A stretch of DNA of 57,806 nt, from the NCBI RefSeq assembly GCF_003432035.1, contig NZ_QOHO01000041.1, positions 1-57,806 of the forward strand, written 5' to 3'. The position numbers were made by a program, and so were the translations under genes. The notes beneath the pieces were generated by a model. It made no database searches. It saw only the letters and a program-made list of their open reading frames with translations, and was not told where the DNA came from. This stretch comes from Lacrimispora amygdalina. GTDB lineage: Bacteria; Bacillota; Clostridia; Lachnospirales; Lachnospiraceae. How positions within the stretch are numbered: position 1 is the stretch's first letter; the number at the start of each line of letters is the position of its first letter. Of this stretch, positions 45,405-53,579 are shown piece by piece.

Positions 45405-46140
45405 TTATCTTGCAGCGGAAGACGAAAGCCTCATTCGAAAAAACCTGATCAAGAAAATATCTTCCTTAAATTTACCTCTTAAGCTGGCCGGCGAAGCAGT
45501 CAATGGACTGGAAGCCATAGAATTAACAGAAGCAAACTGTCCTGATCTCATTATTACGGATATCCACATGCCCCAGTGCGACGGAATTGAACTGGCAAGC
45601 TATTTAAAGAAAAACCATCCCAGTGTTAAGATTATTATTATCAGCGGGTATAATGATTTTTCCTATGCCCAGTCCGCAATCCGTTATGGAGTCGTAGATT
45701 ATTTATTAAAGCCGGTTACTATTGAAAACCTTTTCGAATCACTTCAGAAACTGCTGATTACCATGAAATCCGAAACTGATGTTTTGGAATCCTACTGCAC
45801 AGTTAACGAAAGACTGAGCCAGGAATCTATTTGCAGACTTATGGAAAAATATCTTCAGGAGAATTATAAGCAGGAAGTTTTCTTTCAGGAATTGAGTGAG
45901 AAATTCGGATTTACACCGGAATATCTTGGAAAGATATTTAAGAAAAGTACTGGAGAAACGCCTTCCAAGTATCTGACCAGACTTCGGATCAATGAAGCTA
46001 AACGGCTGCTGCTCCATAATCCGGATATGGAAGTGCAGAAGGTGGGGGAACTATCCGGATATCCGGATAGTGCTTACTTCAGCAGGGTTTTTAAATCCTA
46101 TGTAGGTATCCAGCCCAGTGAATACCGGAATAAGACTTAA
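45382..46140 (+). CDS. Response regulator with AraC-type DNA-binding domain, YesN-like
   Basis: A 252-residue regulator. The receiver domain holds the phospho-acceptor Asp60 (LIITDIHMP) and the conserved Lys in LLKPVT (about 111). The C-terminal half is an AraC/XylS double helix-turn-helix (FTPEYLGKIFKKSTGETPSKYL and VGELSGYPDSAYFSRVFKSYVGIQPSEYR). GGAGG lies 7 bases before the ATG. With the kinase it most likely activates the divergent sugar importer and glycosidase operon. The shorter linker than in full YesN proteins is normal for this subgroup. Confidence 0.93.
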   Translation: MNTIQSYSYLAAEDESLIRKNLIKKISSLNLPLKLAGEAVNGLEAIELTEANCPDLIITDIHMPQCDGIELASYLKKNHPSVKIIIISGYNDFSYAQSAIRYGVVDYLLKPVTIENLFESLQKLLITMKSETDVLESYCTVNERLSQESICRLMEKYLQENYKQEVFFQELSEKFGFTPEYLGKIFKKSTGETPSKYLTRLRINEAKRLLLHNPDMEVQKVGELSGYPDSAYFSRVFKSYVGIQPSEYRNKT

Positions 46141-46141
46141 A

Positions 46142-46666
46142 TCAGTGGCTATGTGCTAACCATTTGCTGAATACCTCCATAACTTTGTGAACAAAAATTA
46201 AATTAACCACCATAAATAGAAAGGATAAAACAGAGTACAAGACAACAGTATCCAGAGGAAACAGTTCCACTGTATGTTTAATAATGTAAATACATATAGG
46301 CAGACAAATAACACTTGTAATAATAGCAGGAACATACTTTTTTACAATAAGTGCCTGAAAACAATGTATTACTAAATGCAAAGTAAATGCAATAAACACT
46401 CCTATCCATAAGATATACCAATTCATAACATAAGAAACAACTGTAATTATGCTAATCAGAATAAATTCTTCTGCTACGCCAAATGCAAAAGATGAGGTTG
46501 TAATATTATCACAATGAGGTAATAATCTTTTTGATAATCCAGGAAATCTTTCACAGAGATAACTTCTATTCCTGCTTACCCACGATTGCATAAAAATTAT
46601 TTCTTCAAAATCGTGAAAAATAAAAAGTATAGGAAACAACCATACCATTGCTTTTATATCATTCAT
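46142..46666 (-). CDS. HXXEE-domain membrane protein
   Basis: A 174-residue membrane protein with about five helices. The family motif is FHDFEE near the N-terminus; GVAEEF (about 64-69) and HLVIHCFQALIVKKY (about 97-111) complete the pattern of paired His and Glu residues that gives the HXXEE family its name. Its biochemical role is unknown. I start it at ATG 46666 (AGGAG 8 bases upstream); a longer frame adds eight residues. It converges with the response regulator with only one base between stops and no visible terminator. Confidence 0.85.
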   Translation of the reverse strand: MNDIKAMVWLFPILFIFHDFEEIIFMQSWVSRNRSYLCERFPGLSKRLLPHCDNITTSSFAFGVAEEFILISIITVVSYVMNWYILWIGVFIAFTLHLVIHCFQALIVKKYVPAIITSVICLPICIYIIKHTVELFPLDTVVLYSVLSFLFMVVNLIFVHKVMEVFSKWLAHSH

Positions 46667-46702
46667 TCTTATATCTCCTAAAAGCGTCATATACTGCTAA
46701 AT

Positions 46703-47335
46703 TCAGGTCCTTTTTATCGGATGCCGTATGACTGTCTTCCATTTTGATGGCTGCACTTTACGGGTATCCGAAAGATAAATTTCATGGTGAAAACGTGTAT
46801 CTGTCATATCATTTATATACCCGTTTTCATGCAAATACTCATCCATGATGGCAACGGTAACAGGTTCATCATCAAATGGTCCTGTGTGCATGATTTGCAC
46901 ACATACCCCTTCATCTACCGTCAGAAACTCAGCCGAAGAGCAATCCAGTTTTTTCTTTTTACCCGTTTCTGTCACTGCCCAGTCAAAATCCTCTTTTGTA
47001 ACAAAGTCCGGCAGACGAATAACTGAAATCCAATTGAATGCGTCCTTGTTTGTGTAATCTACACCCGAGACATGATCCTGCCACCAGAATCCTTCCAGAG
47101 GCGGGACTACATATTCAAAAAAACCTTCTATTTTATGGGGACCCTTATAACTCATTTTAATGGTATATGCAACCGCATATAGAATCCCCATCGCATTCTG
47201 ATATGCTCCGCCTTCCTGATTTGGGTCCCCTTTTCCTCTCACTGCGATATAATTTGTGACCGGAACAGTTATTATTTCAGGTATGTTATTGGGCATATAA
47301 TAATCTTTATATTCTTTCTTAAAATCAAAAGCCAT
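46703..47335 (-). CDS. GyrI-like small-molecule-binding protein
   Basis: A 210-residue stand-alone GyrI-like domain protein. It starts FDFKKEYKDYYMPNNIPEIITVP and continues NYIAVRGKGDPN, the usual first strands of this family; the end, HHEIYLSDTRKVQPSKWKTVIRHPI, is also typical. Members bind or hydrolyse small hydrophobic compounds. GGAGG lies before the ATG. The neighbours are unrelated single genes, so no pathway is suggested. Confidence 0.88.
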   Translation of the reverse strand: MAFDFKKEYKDYYMPNNIPEIITVPVTNYIAVRGKGDPNQEGGAYQNAMGILYAVAYTIKMSYKGPHKIEGFFEYVVPPLEGFWWQDHVSGVDYTNKDAFNWISVIRLPDFVTKEDFDWAVTETGKKKKLDCSSAEFLTVDEGVCVQIMHTGPFDDEPVTVAIMDEYLHENGYINDMTDTRFHHEIYLSDTRKVQPSKWKTVIRHPIKRT

Positions 47336-47380
47336 TTTTTTACCTCCAAGATTTATTTATTATCCTTAAGATATAGAATA

Positions 47381-48436
47381 CTATGTTTCCAAAAGAATAA
47401 AGCCCTCTGTCATAATCTCCATTATCTTTGTAAACAATTCCGTCAGTTCGTCCGTCCTATCCTTCTCTCCAGTTAAATAGGCCACTATCACATCTTTGAT
47501 TTCCGAGACGATTTCGGCTCCCTGTTGGAATATAATGGACACTTTAAGCCATGTATCATTACCAAATTCTTTTCCTATTTCATTGAGAACACGGCACATT
47601 TTATCAAATCCACCATTAAAGTTTACTTCATCCGGTTTTCTAATTCCCCGCAGAGCGTTAGGCACTGTGGGTACTGCACCGAAAAACATCACCAGGTTAG
47701 AGAGTATATTATCATAATCCTCTTTCGTAAGTTCACTTTTTAGTTTAGGTAATTCTTGTATAAACTTTTGAAATCCTTTTCTGCCAGTAAAGCCCACCTG
47801 CGGATATAAAAACATTTTTGCTTTCTTTTCCAACGCTTCCTTTGCAATCTGGTATTTGGTTTTTGCGGCACATAATCTGACCGTACAGACGGTGTTTGGT
47901 CCGGACAAGCCAGAATAGCTGCAATTCCACGCTTTACGCAGTTCTGTATAAGGAAGTACCTGCATTTCCTCACGCCCACAGTCAAACAACTCTATACACT
48001 GTGCATCATCATCATAACCAGTCATCAAAACATAGTGGAATGGAATATGCTCTCCAAGATAAAATTTTGAATAGTATGGCAGATAGCACATATCAAGTGC
48101 CCCCAAAACAGGGGGATAGCCTGCGTCAATTTCCGACTTAGCCTTGTTAATTGCCTGTTCAAACATCTTATACTCGTAATGTTTATATTCAAAACCTACA
48201 ATAGGAGCAAGAAATTCATACATCTGCTTTGTGCGGCCGTCACCCAATGCAATCATTCGTTTCAATTTAGATTTTGGTGTTTTCATGTAGCAGAATGATC
48301 CGAATGAGGCGAGAATGAAAAAGAAACTCGGCGGAAGCGTCTCTCCAGTCTCCCGTATATACAAGTCTTCAATTCCATTCCACATACATTCATAGTCATC
48401 TGCGTGATGCTTTAGCGTAATCAGTCTCTTCTGCAT
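47381..48436 (-). CDS. BtrH-like N-terminal domain protein
   Basis: A 351-residue protein. The first 190 or so residues resemble the butirosin biosynthesis protein H N-terminal (peptidase C39-like) fold: CMWNGIEDLYIRETGE opening, GYPPVLGALDMCYLPYY and HYVLMTGYDDDAQCIELFDCG. The C-terminal part (about 210-351) is helical. BtrH is an acyltransferase that hands an acyl group from a carrier protein to an antibiotic, but many relatives sit outside such clusters, as here, with no carrier protein in the window. Function unknown. Confidence 0.78.
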   Translation of the reverse strand: MQKRLITLKHHADDYECMWNGIEDLYIRETGETLPPSFFFILASFGSFCYMKTPKSKLKRMIALGDGRTKQMYEFLAPIVGFEYKHYEYKMFEQAINKAKSEIDAGYPPVLGALDMCYLPYYSKFYLGEHIPFHYVLMTGYDDDAQCIELFDCGREEMQVLPYTELRKAWNCSYSGLSGPNTVCTVRLCAAKTKYQIAKEALEKKAKMFLYPQVGFTGRKGFQKFIQELPKLKSELTKEDYDNILSNLVMFFGAVPTVPNALRGIRKPDEVNFNGGFDKMCRVLNEIGKEFGNDTWLKVSIIFQQGAEIVSEIKDVIVAYLTGEKDRTDELTELFTKIMEIMTEGFILLET

Positions 48437-48503
48437 TAATCCAAGCCTCCTGACGTTTATAATATCTTACAACAGGAGTATAAACCCTCACATTATGAAA
48501 GAG

Positions 48504-49037
48504 TCAAGAACAAATTAATTTTAGAATCTGTTCCATACCAACAATTTTCGCATAACGGTTGTTCCATATTTTATTTTCATAATATCCTGCTAATTCTTTA
48601 CCGCTTGCAAAAGCGTTATCAAATGTTGTCGTTGCTGACTGTGGTATGGTTACATCATATTCATATTCAAAAGCTACCTTGCAGGTAGCATCTAAACAAT
48701 ACTCCGTCTGCATACCACATAAGATAATGTTTTTTACACCTTTCTCCTGGAGATATTCATGGAGCCCGGTCTTTCTAAATGCACTGTTATATTGTTTCTC
48801 AAATATTTTTTCGTCTGGCATAGGAGCTATATCTTTATATATCGTCCAGCCGCTGCTGCCATGCTCCAGCTCATCGCCATTTCCACCATCGTGTTGAACG
48901 TAAATTACCGGGATTCTCTTTTTTCTGCAGAAATCCAATAATGCCTTTATATTTTCTACAACAGCCACCTTATTATAAGGTTCTGCTTCCACCAAAGCCG
49001 TCTGCATGTCTACAATAATTAATGCATCATAGTTCAT
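48504..49037 (-). CDS. Isochorismatase-family cysteine hydrolase
   Basis: A 177-residue hydrolase. The catalytic triad is visible: Asp10 in IIVDMQ, a Lys in EKQYNSAF (about 80), and the Cys of GMQTEYCLDAT (about 114). The cis-peptide segment before it fits the family. Members cleave amides such as nicotinamide or act on isochorismate-like compounds; the substrate is unknown. It has its own ribosome binding site (AAGGAG) and stands between unrelated genes. Confidence 0.9.
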   Translation of the reverse strand: MNYDALIIVDMQTALVEAEPYNKVAVVENIKALLDFCRKKRIPVIYVQHDGGNGDELEHGSSGWTIYKDIAPMPDEKIFEKQYNSAFRKTGLHEYLQEKGVKNIILCGMQTEYCLDATCKVAFEYEYDVTIPQSATTTFDNAFASGKELAGYYENKIWNNRYAKIVGMEQILKLICS

Positions 49038-49114
49038 TTTAAATTCTCCTTGTATCTTTCATGTATGGTTTTAGGGTGTCAATTAAAAAAAGAGATTCTA
49101 ATATAATATCTACT

Positions 49115-49636
49115 TTATAATCTTGGCTGGGCATATCCCATACGGCATATTGACCAATTTAATGTTGTTGATTTAATTTTATCAGATATATCCCATAAAT
49201 TCTTTATAATTCGAAGTTCCACATTTCTTTTTAACAAAGCCTCAAATAAATCATTAACAGTATATTTTGCAATGGGTTTTTGAGCCTCTCTCGATATATA
49301 ATATCCTGCAATATCATCCTGCAATTCAAAACCTTTCGCATCAAATTCATAAAGATATAAATGCGTATTCTTCATAGTTTGAAACCAGGAACTTTCAATA
49401 ATAACAACATGCTCAATATCAAGTGAGGTGAAAAAAACCTCCTTGTCATGTTCCGATGTACCTTCACCTATGTGGTAAGTTACTCTCGGACAATCTCTTG
49501 GCGTTAAAAAATCAGGTAAATGTTTTTCATCGATAGCCCATACTAATCCAACACTTTTATCTAAGTCCTTTCTCTCTGGAATTCTGGGATTAAAAATATC
49601 AATATTACCTTCCTCGCTCACATGGAACAGCCTCAT
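49115..49636 (-). CDS. Hypothetical protein
   Basis: A 173-residue soluble protein that opens MRLFHVSEEGNIDIFNPRIP, a pattern seen in a family of uncharacterised Firmicute proteins (DUF-type; possibly an ADP-ribosyltransferase-like fold, by eye only). No membrane helix or signal. The following text LVWAIDEKHLPDFLTPRDCPRV is also distinctive. Function unknown. Confidence 0.72.
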   Translation of the reverse strand: MRLFHVSEEGNIDIFNPRIPERKDLDKSVGLVWAIDEKHLPDFLTPRDCPRVTYHIGEGTSEHDKEVFFTSLDIEHVVIIESSWFQTMKNTHLYLYEFDAKGFELQDDIAGYYISREAQKPIAKYTVNDLFEALLKRNVELRIIKNLWDISDKIKSTTLNWSICRMGYAQPRL

Positions 49637-49832
49637 ACCAGATGCACCCTTTCATAGATAATCTTCACAATAAACCGTAATGCCATTTTTAATATCTTAA
49701 GACTGTACAGCATAGAATGCAACATGTAAATTAAAAAGACCTTTTCATAAGATGAAACATCGGTTCAGGTGATGAATGAACCGGGAAGAAAGAATGGATT
49801 GTATTACCCAGCTAAAGTTTATTAAGATGCAT
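49637..49832. other. Gap without genes
   Basis: 196 AT-rich bases with no supported gene. It contains one small inverted repeat (CGGTTCA / TGAACCG, 49763-49785) and the string CAACATGTAAA that recurs near 50592, which may mark decayed or copied DNA. Confidence 0.4.
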
Positions 49833-50459
49833 TTATTTACTATTGTATTTATTATCTACTACATAGCGTCCTCCGTCACCTAAATCAAACATGTAAATAG
49901 AAAAAGCATGCTCTGATTCTAACATAAAGTTATTCGGTAAGTAAGCATTCTCGAATTTTATATTATCTGCTTTCGCCCATTGTGTAAATATATAAATAAT
50001 AGTCTGGTTACCTTCATCTAAAAGCGCATATTCATAACAGCCATCATCCCCATAAATAGAAACATACGCCGGATATTCAAAATCCTCTGTATTATAACGT
50101 ATTTTCTGTGTAGTTCCTTGGTAGTCTTCCTTTATTTGAGCTAATCGCTTGACTTCATCAGAATATGTTGGTGTATCGTAAGTACATTTCAAATAGATTT
50201 GATAATAGGGGTCAAAGATGCCATCTTTATACTCAAAATAGTATTGAGCATCTGTACCATCATCAGGTATACTTTCTGGAAAAACATCTAAATTACTATA
50301 CCCTTTAAAACCGTTAAAACCATATTCTTCTATATCAGTGATAACTTTCTTCTGGTTCATGGCAATACATATTATAATTATAAATAGTATAATAAAAGAT
50401 ATTACAATAAGACCTCTTTTTTTCGTGCTTTTTCCCTCTACTTTCTTACTTTGTATCAT
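49833..50459 (-). CDS. Hypothetical membrane-anchored protein
   Basis: A protein of about 208 residues with one N-terminal membrane helix (GLIVISFIILFIIIICIAM) and an extracellular domain rich in Tyr, Asp and Glu. I do not recognise it. The frame can start at ATG 50489, but a promoter-like TTGGCT, 18 bases, TATACT (50495-50524) would put the transcription start at about that base, so the next ATG, 50459, is more likely. It stands alone in the accessory region. Confidence 0.7.
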   Translation of the reverse strand: MIQSKKVEGKSTKKRGLIVISFIILFIIIICIAMNQKKVITDIEEYGFNGFKGYSNLDVFPESIPDDGTDAQYYFEYKDGIFDPYYQIYLKCTYDTPTYSDEVKRLAQIKEDYQGTTQKIRYNTEDFEYPAYVSIYGDDGCYEYALLDEGNQTIIYIFTQWAKADNIKFENAYLPNNFMLESEHAFSIYMFDLGDGGRYVVDNKYNSK

Positions 50460-50494
50460 GCCATACCAAATGTTACGGCTTATATCCATAATAC

Positions 50495-50524
50495 AGTATA
50501 AGCGGTTGGTTTAGCATTAGCCAA
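50495..50524 (-). promoter_or_regulatory. Probable promoter of the hypothetical membrane protein gene
   Basis: On the minus strand: TTGGCT, 18-base spacer, TATACT, with transcription expected to start near 50488. Confidence 0.5.
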
Positions 50525-50603
50525 TAGAATTAATTTTCTGATTTCGTAGTCGCACTCATTGTTAAATACTGGATCGGCTATAATAAAACAACAACATGTA
50601 AAA

Positions 50604-50634
50604 TAAAAAGCCCTGCAATACAAGGCTTTTTAAA
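50604..50634 (-). terminator. Terminator of the cell-wall-binding-repeat protein gene
   Basis: AAAAAGCC / GGGCTTTTT arms about 70 bases after the stop, T-rich on the minus strand. Its sequence is almost the same as the terminator after tRNA-Gly at 53143-53171. Confidence 0.75.
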
Positions 50635-50701
50635 CGTGATAAATGCAGTTCACATACCATAGGATATTAAACAGATATTTCTTTTATCATATTCTTAACT
50701 A

Positions 50702-51688
50702 TCATGACCCAGTCCACGCACCATCATTTCCTACATGATACCCATCCGGCGTGATTGCATTAATGTCCATGGCTCCATCATCACCACAATAATACCACTT
50801 GGTTTTCCAATTGATCCAGCCGGTTACCATGTATCCCGATTCATTGAAATAATACCAGTTTCCATTAATATACTGCCAGTTACTGATTGTATTCTTTTTG
50901 TCAGCATTCTGATACTTCCACCCTTTATCATCTTTTATCCATTTGCCACTACGGCTGTCCCCAGGACCTGACAGCGTATCAGCAGAACCACCGGAACTTA
51001 TCTTTTCAGCATCTTTCAAATTTACATGCCAGGATTCGGATTTTTTCCAGCTACCCTTAAGTGACGAATCCGTTATAGCACGAACTTTAAAGGTATAAGA
51101 ACCAGATTTGGTAATAAAACTGGAAAAATCATAGCTGGTTTCTTCAGTTTTAAACACAGAAGTTACGGATTGGCTGCCGCGGTAAAGCTGCACCTCATAC
51201 TTATCTGAGTCACCCGCTGCGTTCCATCTGGCTATCCCATTCATCTCATCCCATTCCAGATCACTTAAAGCTAAATCACGCACATTTATGTTATATTTAT
51301 TAAAAACATCTAACGCGATATATGCTGTTATTTCCCAATCATTTGACTGGCCTTTCACTAACGATCCATTGGCACCACTTATCGATATATGCTTTTCTAT
51401 TCCATAAGTAAACGTATTGTTATCATCAGCCTTCAGCTGAACTTTCAGAATATGCGCATCATCATCCGTCCAATTAATATCCGACCCACTAAGTACAGCC
51501 ACATCATCTACACGGCACATATTGGAATCGGTGGTGACACTGACATCTAAATCGTTCCCATCTTGTTGTAAATCAATATTAATTTTTACCTCCTGGATTG
51601 TGTTGGAAGAAGCCATAGACGTAAACGGAACCGCTATCATAAACATGCCTGCCCCCAACATAACCATAATTTTTTTGTGTAAAAACAT
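50702..51688 (-). CDS. Secreted protein with cell-wall-binding repeats
   Basis: A 328-residue secreted protein. I start it at ATG 51688 (GGGGG 7 bases upstream), which gives a good signal peptide: HKK, then the hydrophobic core IMVMLGAGMFMIAVPF, then SMASS. The middle (about 150-235) contains a fibronectin-III-like domain (WNAAGDSDKYEVQLYRG, SGSYTFKVRAI). The C-terminus has aromatic-rich repeats of the choline/cell-wall-binding type: GWKYQNADKKNTISNWQYI, NGNWYYFNESGYMVTGWI and KWYYCGDDGAMD. These hold proteins on the cell surface. The promoter at 51811-51839 drives it. Confidence 0.87.
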   Translation of the reverse strand: MFLHKKIMVMLGAGMFMIAVPFTSMASSNTIQEVKINIDLQQDGNDLDVSVTTDSNMCRVDDVAVLSGSDINWTDDDAHILKVQLKADDNNTFTYGIEKHISISGANGSLVKGQSNDWEITAYIALDVFNKYNINVRDLALSDLEWDEMNGIARWNAAGDSDKYEVQLYRGSQSVTSVFKTEETSYDFSSFITKSGSYTFKVRAITDSSLKGSWKKSESWHVNLKDAEKISSGGSADTLSGPGDSRSGKWIKDDKGWKYQNADKKNTISNWQYINGNWYYFNESGYMVTGWINWKTKWYYCGDDGAMDINAITPDGYHVGNDGAWTGS

Positions 51689-51810
51689 ACCATTTCCCCC
51701 TTTATATATTGTTATGGATTTATTACATGAATATTCTGATATGATTGTATTAACTCTGCTTATGGACATATCATCAGATTAGCGAAGAAATATAAGCTTT
51801 TAATACCCAT

Positions 51811-51839
51811 ATTTTATCTTCTTTAAGGAAAGCTGTCAA
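51811..51839 (-). promoter_or_regulatory. Promoter of the cell-wall-binding-repeat protein gene
   Basis: On the minus strand: TTGACA, 17-base spacer, TAAAAT, inside and just after the Crp/Fnr remnant. The leader would be about 115 bases. Confidence 0.72.
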
Positions 51840-52011
51840 GAAATATGCAGGAATAACGCTTGTTCCTGACAGCCACGTATTGATATATTATTTCACCCTT
51901 GCCATAGACTCTTACATGTCCCTCTAAACAATAGAGAACATGTTTTAACGTATCGTCATCGGCCAGTTGAAATATATCAGATTTTCTTAAAATTCCATAA
52001 TATTCTTCCAT
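51823..52011 (-). pseudogene. Crp/Fnr-type regulator, truncated remnant
   Basis: A 62-codon frame whose first 45 residues (MEEYYGILRKSDIFQLADD, then HVLYCLEGHVRVYGKGEIIYQY) match the N-terminus of Crp/Fnr-family regulators up to the start of the cyclic-nucleotide-binding barrel. The expected rest of about 170 residues, including the DNA-binding domain, is missing; the last 15 residues are unrelated. I take it as a gene broken by deletion, since the promoter of the next gene now lies in its end. Confidence 0.65.
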
Positions 52012-52127
52012 TTATTCTCCGTATACAGCGTTATTCTAATCTAACTCTATATTATTTTCTCTCCTTTGTCAATTAAATGCGGGTTCTTCCTTTCTCCCGG
52101 TACTCCGGGAAATATCAGTTTTGCTGC

Positions 52128-52176
52128 ATAAAAAAACTACTAAACAATATTTTCATAGTTAGTAGTTCATTGTCTG
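52128..52176 (-). terminator. Terminator of the CPBP protease-like gene
   Basis: AACTACTAA / TTAGTAGTT arms, followed by a run of seven T on the minus strand. Confidence 0.75.
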
Positions 52177-52241
52177 ATTTGATAATATAATTGTAATGTA
52201 ATGACTTTAAGTTATGTTTATACTGTGTTGCATAGAAATGA

Positions 52242-52916
52242 TTACCCTATAAACATCACTGATGCAAAATCTGACCAAAAATGAATAATCATAGGGGGTA
52301 AGATAGATTTGCTTTTTCTAAACAAATATCCAAATATAAGCCCAAGTACCAATACATATACGGCCTGTGTAAGCATTGCTGTAATAGCAAATGTTCCATC
52401 TAAATACCAGTGAATAAAGTAGGAAGGGAAATGTAACAAAACAAAATATATAGCTGAAAACAAGTTAGCTTTCCTTTCACTCACGAACGCTAAAAAAGCA
52501 TTCATTCCAAATCCTCGATAAACAATTTCTTCCACAAAACATACCATTAAAAACTTTAAAAGCAATTGTGAAATACGAATATCATGATTGACCCAAAAAT
52601 CACCGTGATTTACATACATTGCTGCCATTATATAAATTGTATTAACTAAAAAAATAATAATTATAGATTTCCAATGACATTTATTAGAAAATAAGTCTTT
52701 AAAACCTATAGGAATGATATCATCACACTTTACAATTAAAAACATAAAGGGAATACACCATATTCCACGGCTGATTATGCCATACAAAGATTTCCCCCAA
52801 TCATTATCCATATTTCCAAAAAGCAATGAAGAATATCCCCACGCATCTGTTACTATAGCCCATAAGATAGCAGCACAGAATAATAATATGTGTACCTTTT
52901 TTTTATTCAATTTCAT
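52242..52916 (-). CDS. CPBP-family intramembrane protease-like protein
   Basis: A 224-residue membrane protein with about seven helices. The CPBP (CAAX protease/bacteriocin-processing) motifs are present: EEIVYRGF with two catalytic Glu and Arg (about 132-139), a second-motif His in [11 protein letters not shown], and a third in [10 protein letters not shown] (about 208-217). Such proteins process or give immunity to peptides, or act on prenylated substrates. There is no bacteriocin gene beside it that I can see. Confidence 0.88.
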   Translation of the reverse strand: MKLNKKKVHILLFCAAILWAIVTDAWGYSSLLFGNMDNDWGKSLYGIISRGIWCIPFMFLIVKCDDIIPIGFKDLFSNKCHWKSIIIIFLVNTIYIMAAMYVNHGDFWVNHDIRISQLLLKFLMVCFVEEIVYRGFGMNAFLAFVSERKANLFSAIYFVLLHFPSYFIHWYLDGTFAITAMLTQAVYVLVLGLIFGYLFRKSKSILPPMIIHFWSDFASVMFIG

Positions 52917-53142
52917 GTTTATCCCTCTAAAATTTTACTTACACTAGAATTACAACAATATAAAATACTGCTTATATGTTTATGATACTTCAATTTCTAC
53001 TAACTATCAACATTAAGTTTTCAATGTTCATAATACGTTAAATTCTAATTTATCGGGGAACTATGGAAGATTACAACACGATTTTCACGGGAAAGATCAT
53101 AGAACATTTTGAGACTATGCAACATGAAATGTAACACAATAA

Positions 53143-53171
53143 GAAAAAGCCCTGTAAATACAAGGCTTTTA
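53143..53171 (-). terminator. Terminator after tRNA-Gly
   Basis: AAAAGCC / GGGCTTTTT arms directly after the tRNA 3' end on the minus strand, with a T run. It is nearly the same as the hairpin at 50604-50634. Confidence 0.8.
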
Positions 53172-53174
53172 AAA

Positions 53175-53247
53175 AGCGCGAGACGGGACTCGAACCCGCG
53201 ACCCCGACCTTGGCAAGGTCGTACTCCACCAACTGAGCCACTCGCGC
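53175..53247 (-). tRNA. tRNA-Gly (anticodon GCC)
   Basis: On the minus strand a complete cloverleaf: acceptor GCGCGAG paired with CTCGCGC, D-arm GCTC..GAGT, anticodon stem CGACC / GGTCG with loop TTGCCAA (anticodon GCC), and T-arm GCGGG-TTCGAGT-CCCGT. CCA is not encoded. It has its own promoter just upstream. Confidence 0.95.
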
Positions 53248-53273
53248 ATAAATATTTGTTTCACAACACTGGC

Positions 53274-53302
53274 ATTATATCATATACAATGGAAATTTGC
53301 AA
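53274..53302 (-). promoter_or_regulatory. Promoter of tRNA-Gly
   Basis: On the minus strand: TTGCAA, 17-base spacer, TATAAT, about 27 bases before the mature tRNA 5' end. Confidence 0.8.
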
Positions 53303-53512
53303 TATATTTCTTAATTTTTTTATAACAGAAATAATATCAAACAAAGGTACATTTCGGAATATCTGGAAATTTTCTCCAATCCTGTTTTTTAACTAAAACT
53401 GGAAATCTCACCCATTGCCCCTTATTATTTTCCTTGTTTTATTAATTTTCAAGTGCTATTCTTTTATATTCTTAATCCAATGCTTAATATATCCAATTAT
53501 TCTGATTTTTCA
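53303..53512. other. Gap without genes before the TetR promoter
   Basis: About 210 very AT-rich bases with no supported gene, repeat or hairpin. It lies between the upstream ends of the divergent tRNA and TetR transcripts. Confidence 0.5.
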
Positions 53513-53541
53513 TTGACACCATAAGAACGGTTCCGTATAAT
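53513..53541 (+). promoter_or_regulatory. Consensus promoter of the TetR / nucleoside transporter operon
   Basis: TTGACA, 17-base spacer, TATAAT, a perfect sigma-A promoter with transcription expected near 53548. Confidence 0.9.
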
Positions 53542-53549
53542 GCAAGAAA

Positions 53550-53565
53550 TTGGTCATCTGACCAA
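53550..53565 (+). promoter_or_regulatory. Probable TetR operator
   Basis: A perfect 16-base palindrome, TTGGTCA-TC-TGACCAA, at the transcription start. A repressor bound here would block the strong promoter just upstream. It lies 15 bases before the tetR start codon, as expected for autorepression. Confidence 0.82.
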
Positions 53566-53579
53566 AAGGGAGGCAGGAT

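Noticed and set aside
46703-49636. Possible antibiotic biosynthesis cluster because of the BtrH-like protein
   Set aside because: No carrier protein, synthetase or tailoring set is present; the neighbours are common single genes with separate ribosome binding sites.
46142-53247. Possible prophage or integrative element ending at tRNA-Gly
   Set aside because: No integrase, phage structural genes, transposase or tRNA-end direct repeat was found; the genes are unrelated single units.
53109-53396. 95-codon plus-strand open frame
   Set aside because: It runs across the tRNA-Gly gene in antisense; its middle (RDSNPRPRP and so on) is the well-known false translation of a tRNA.
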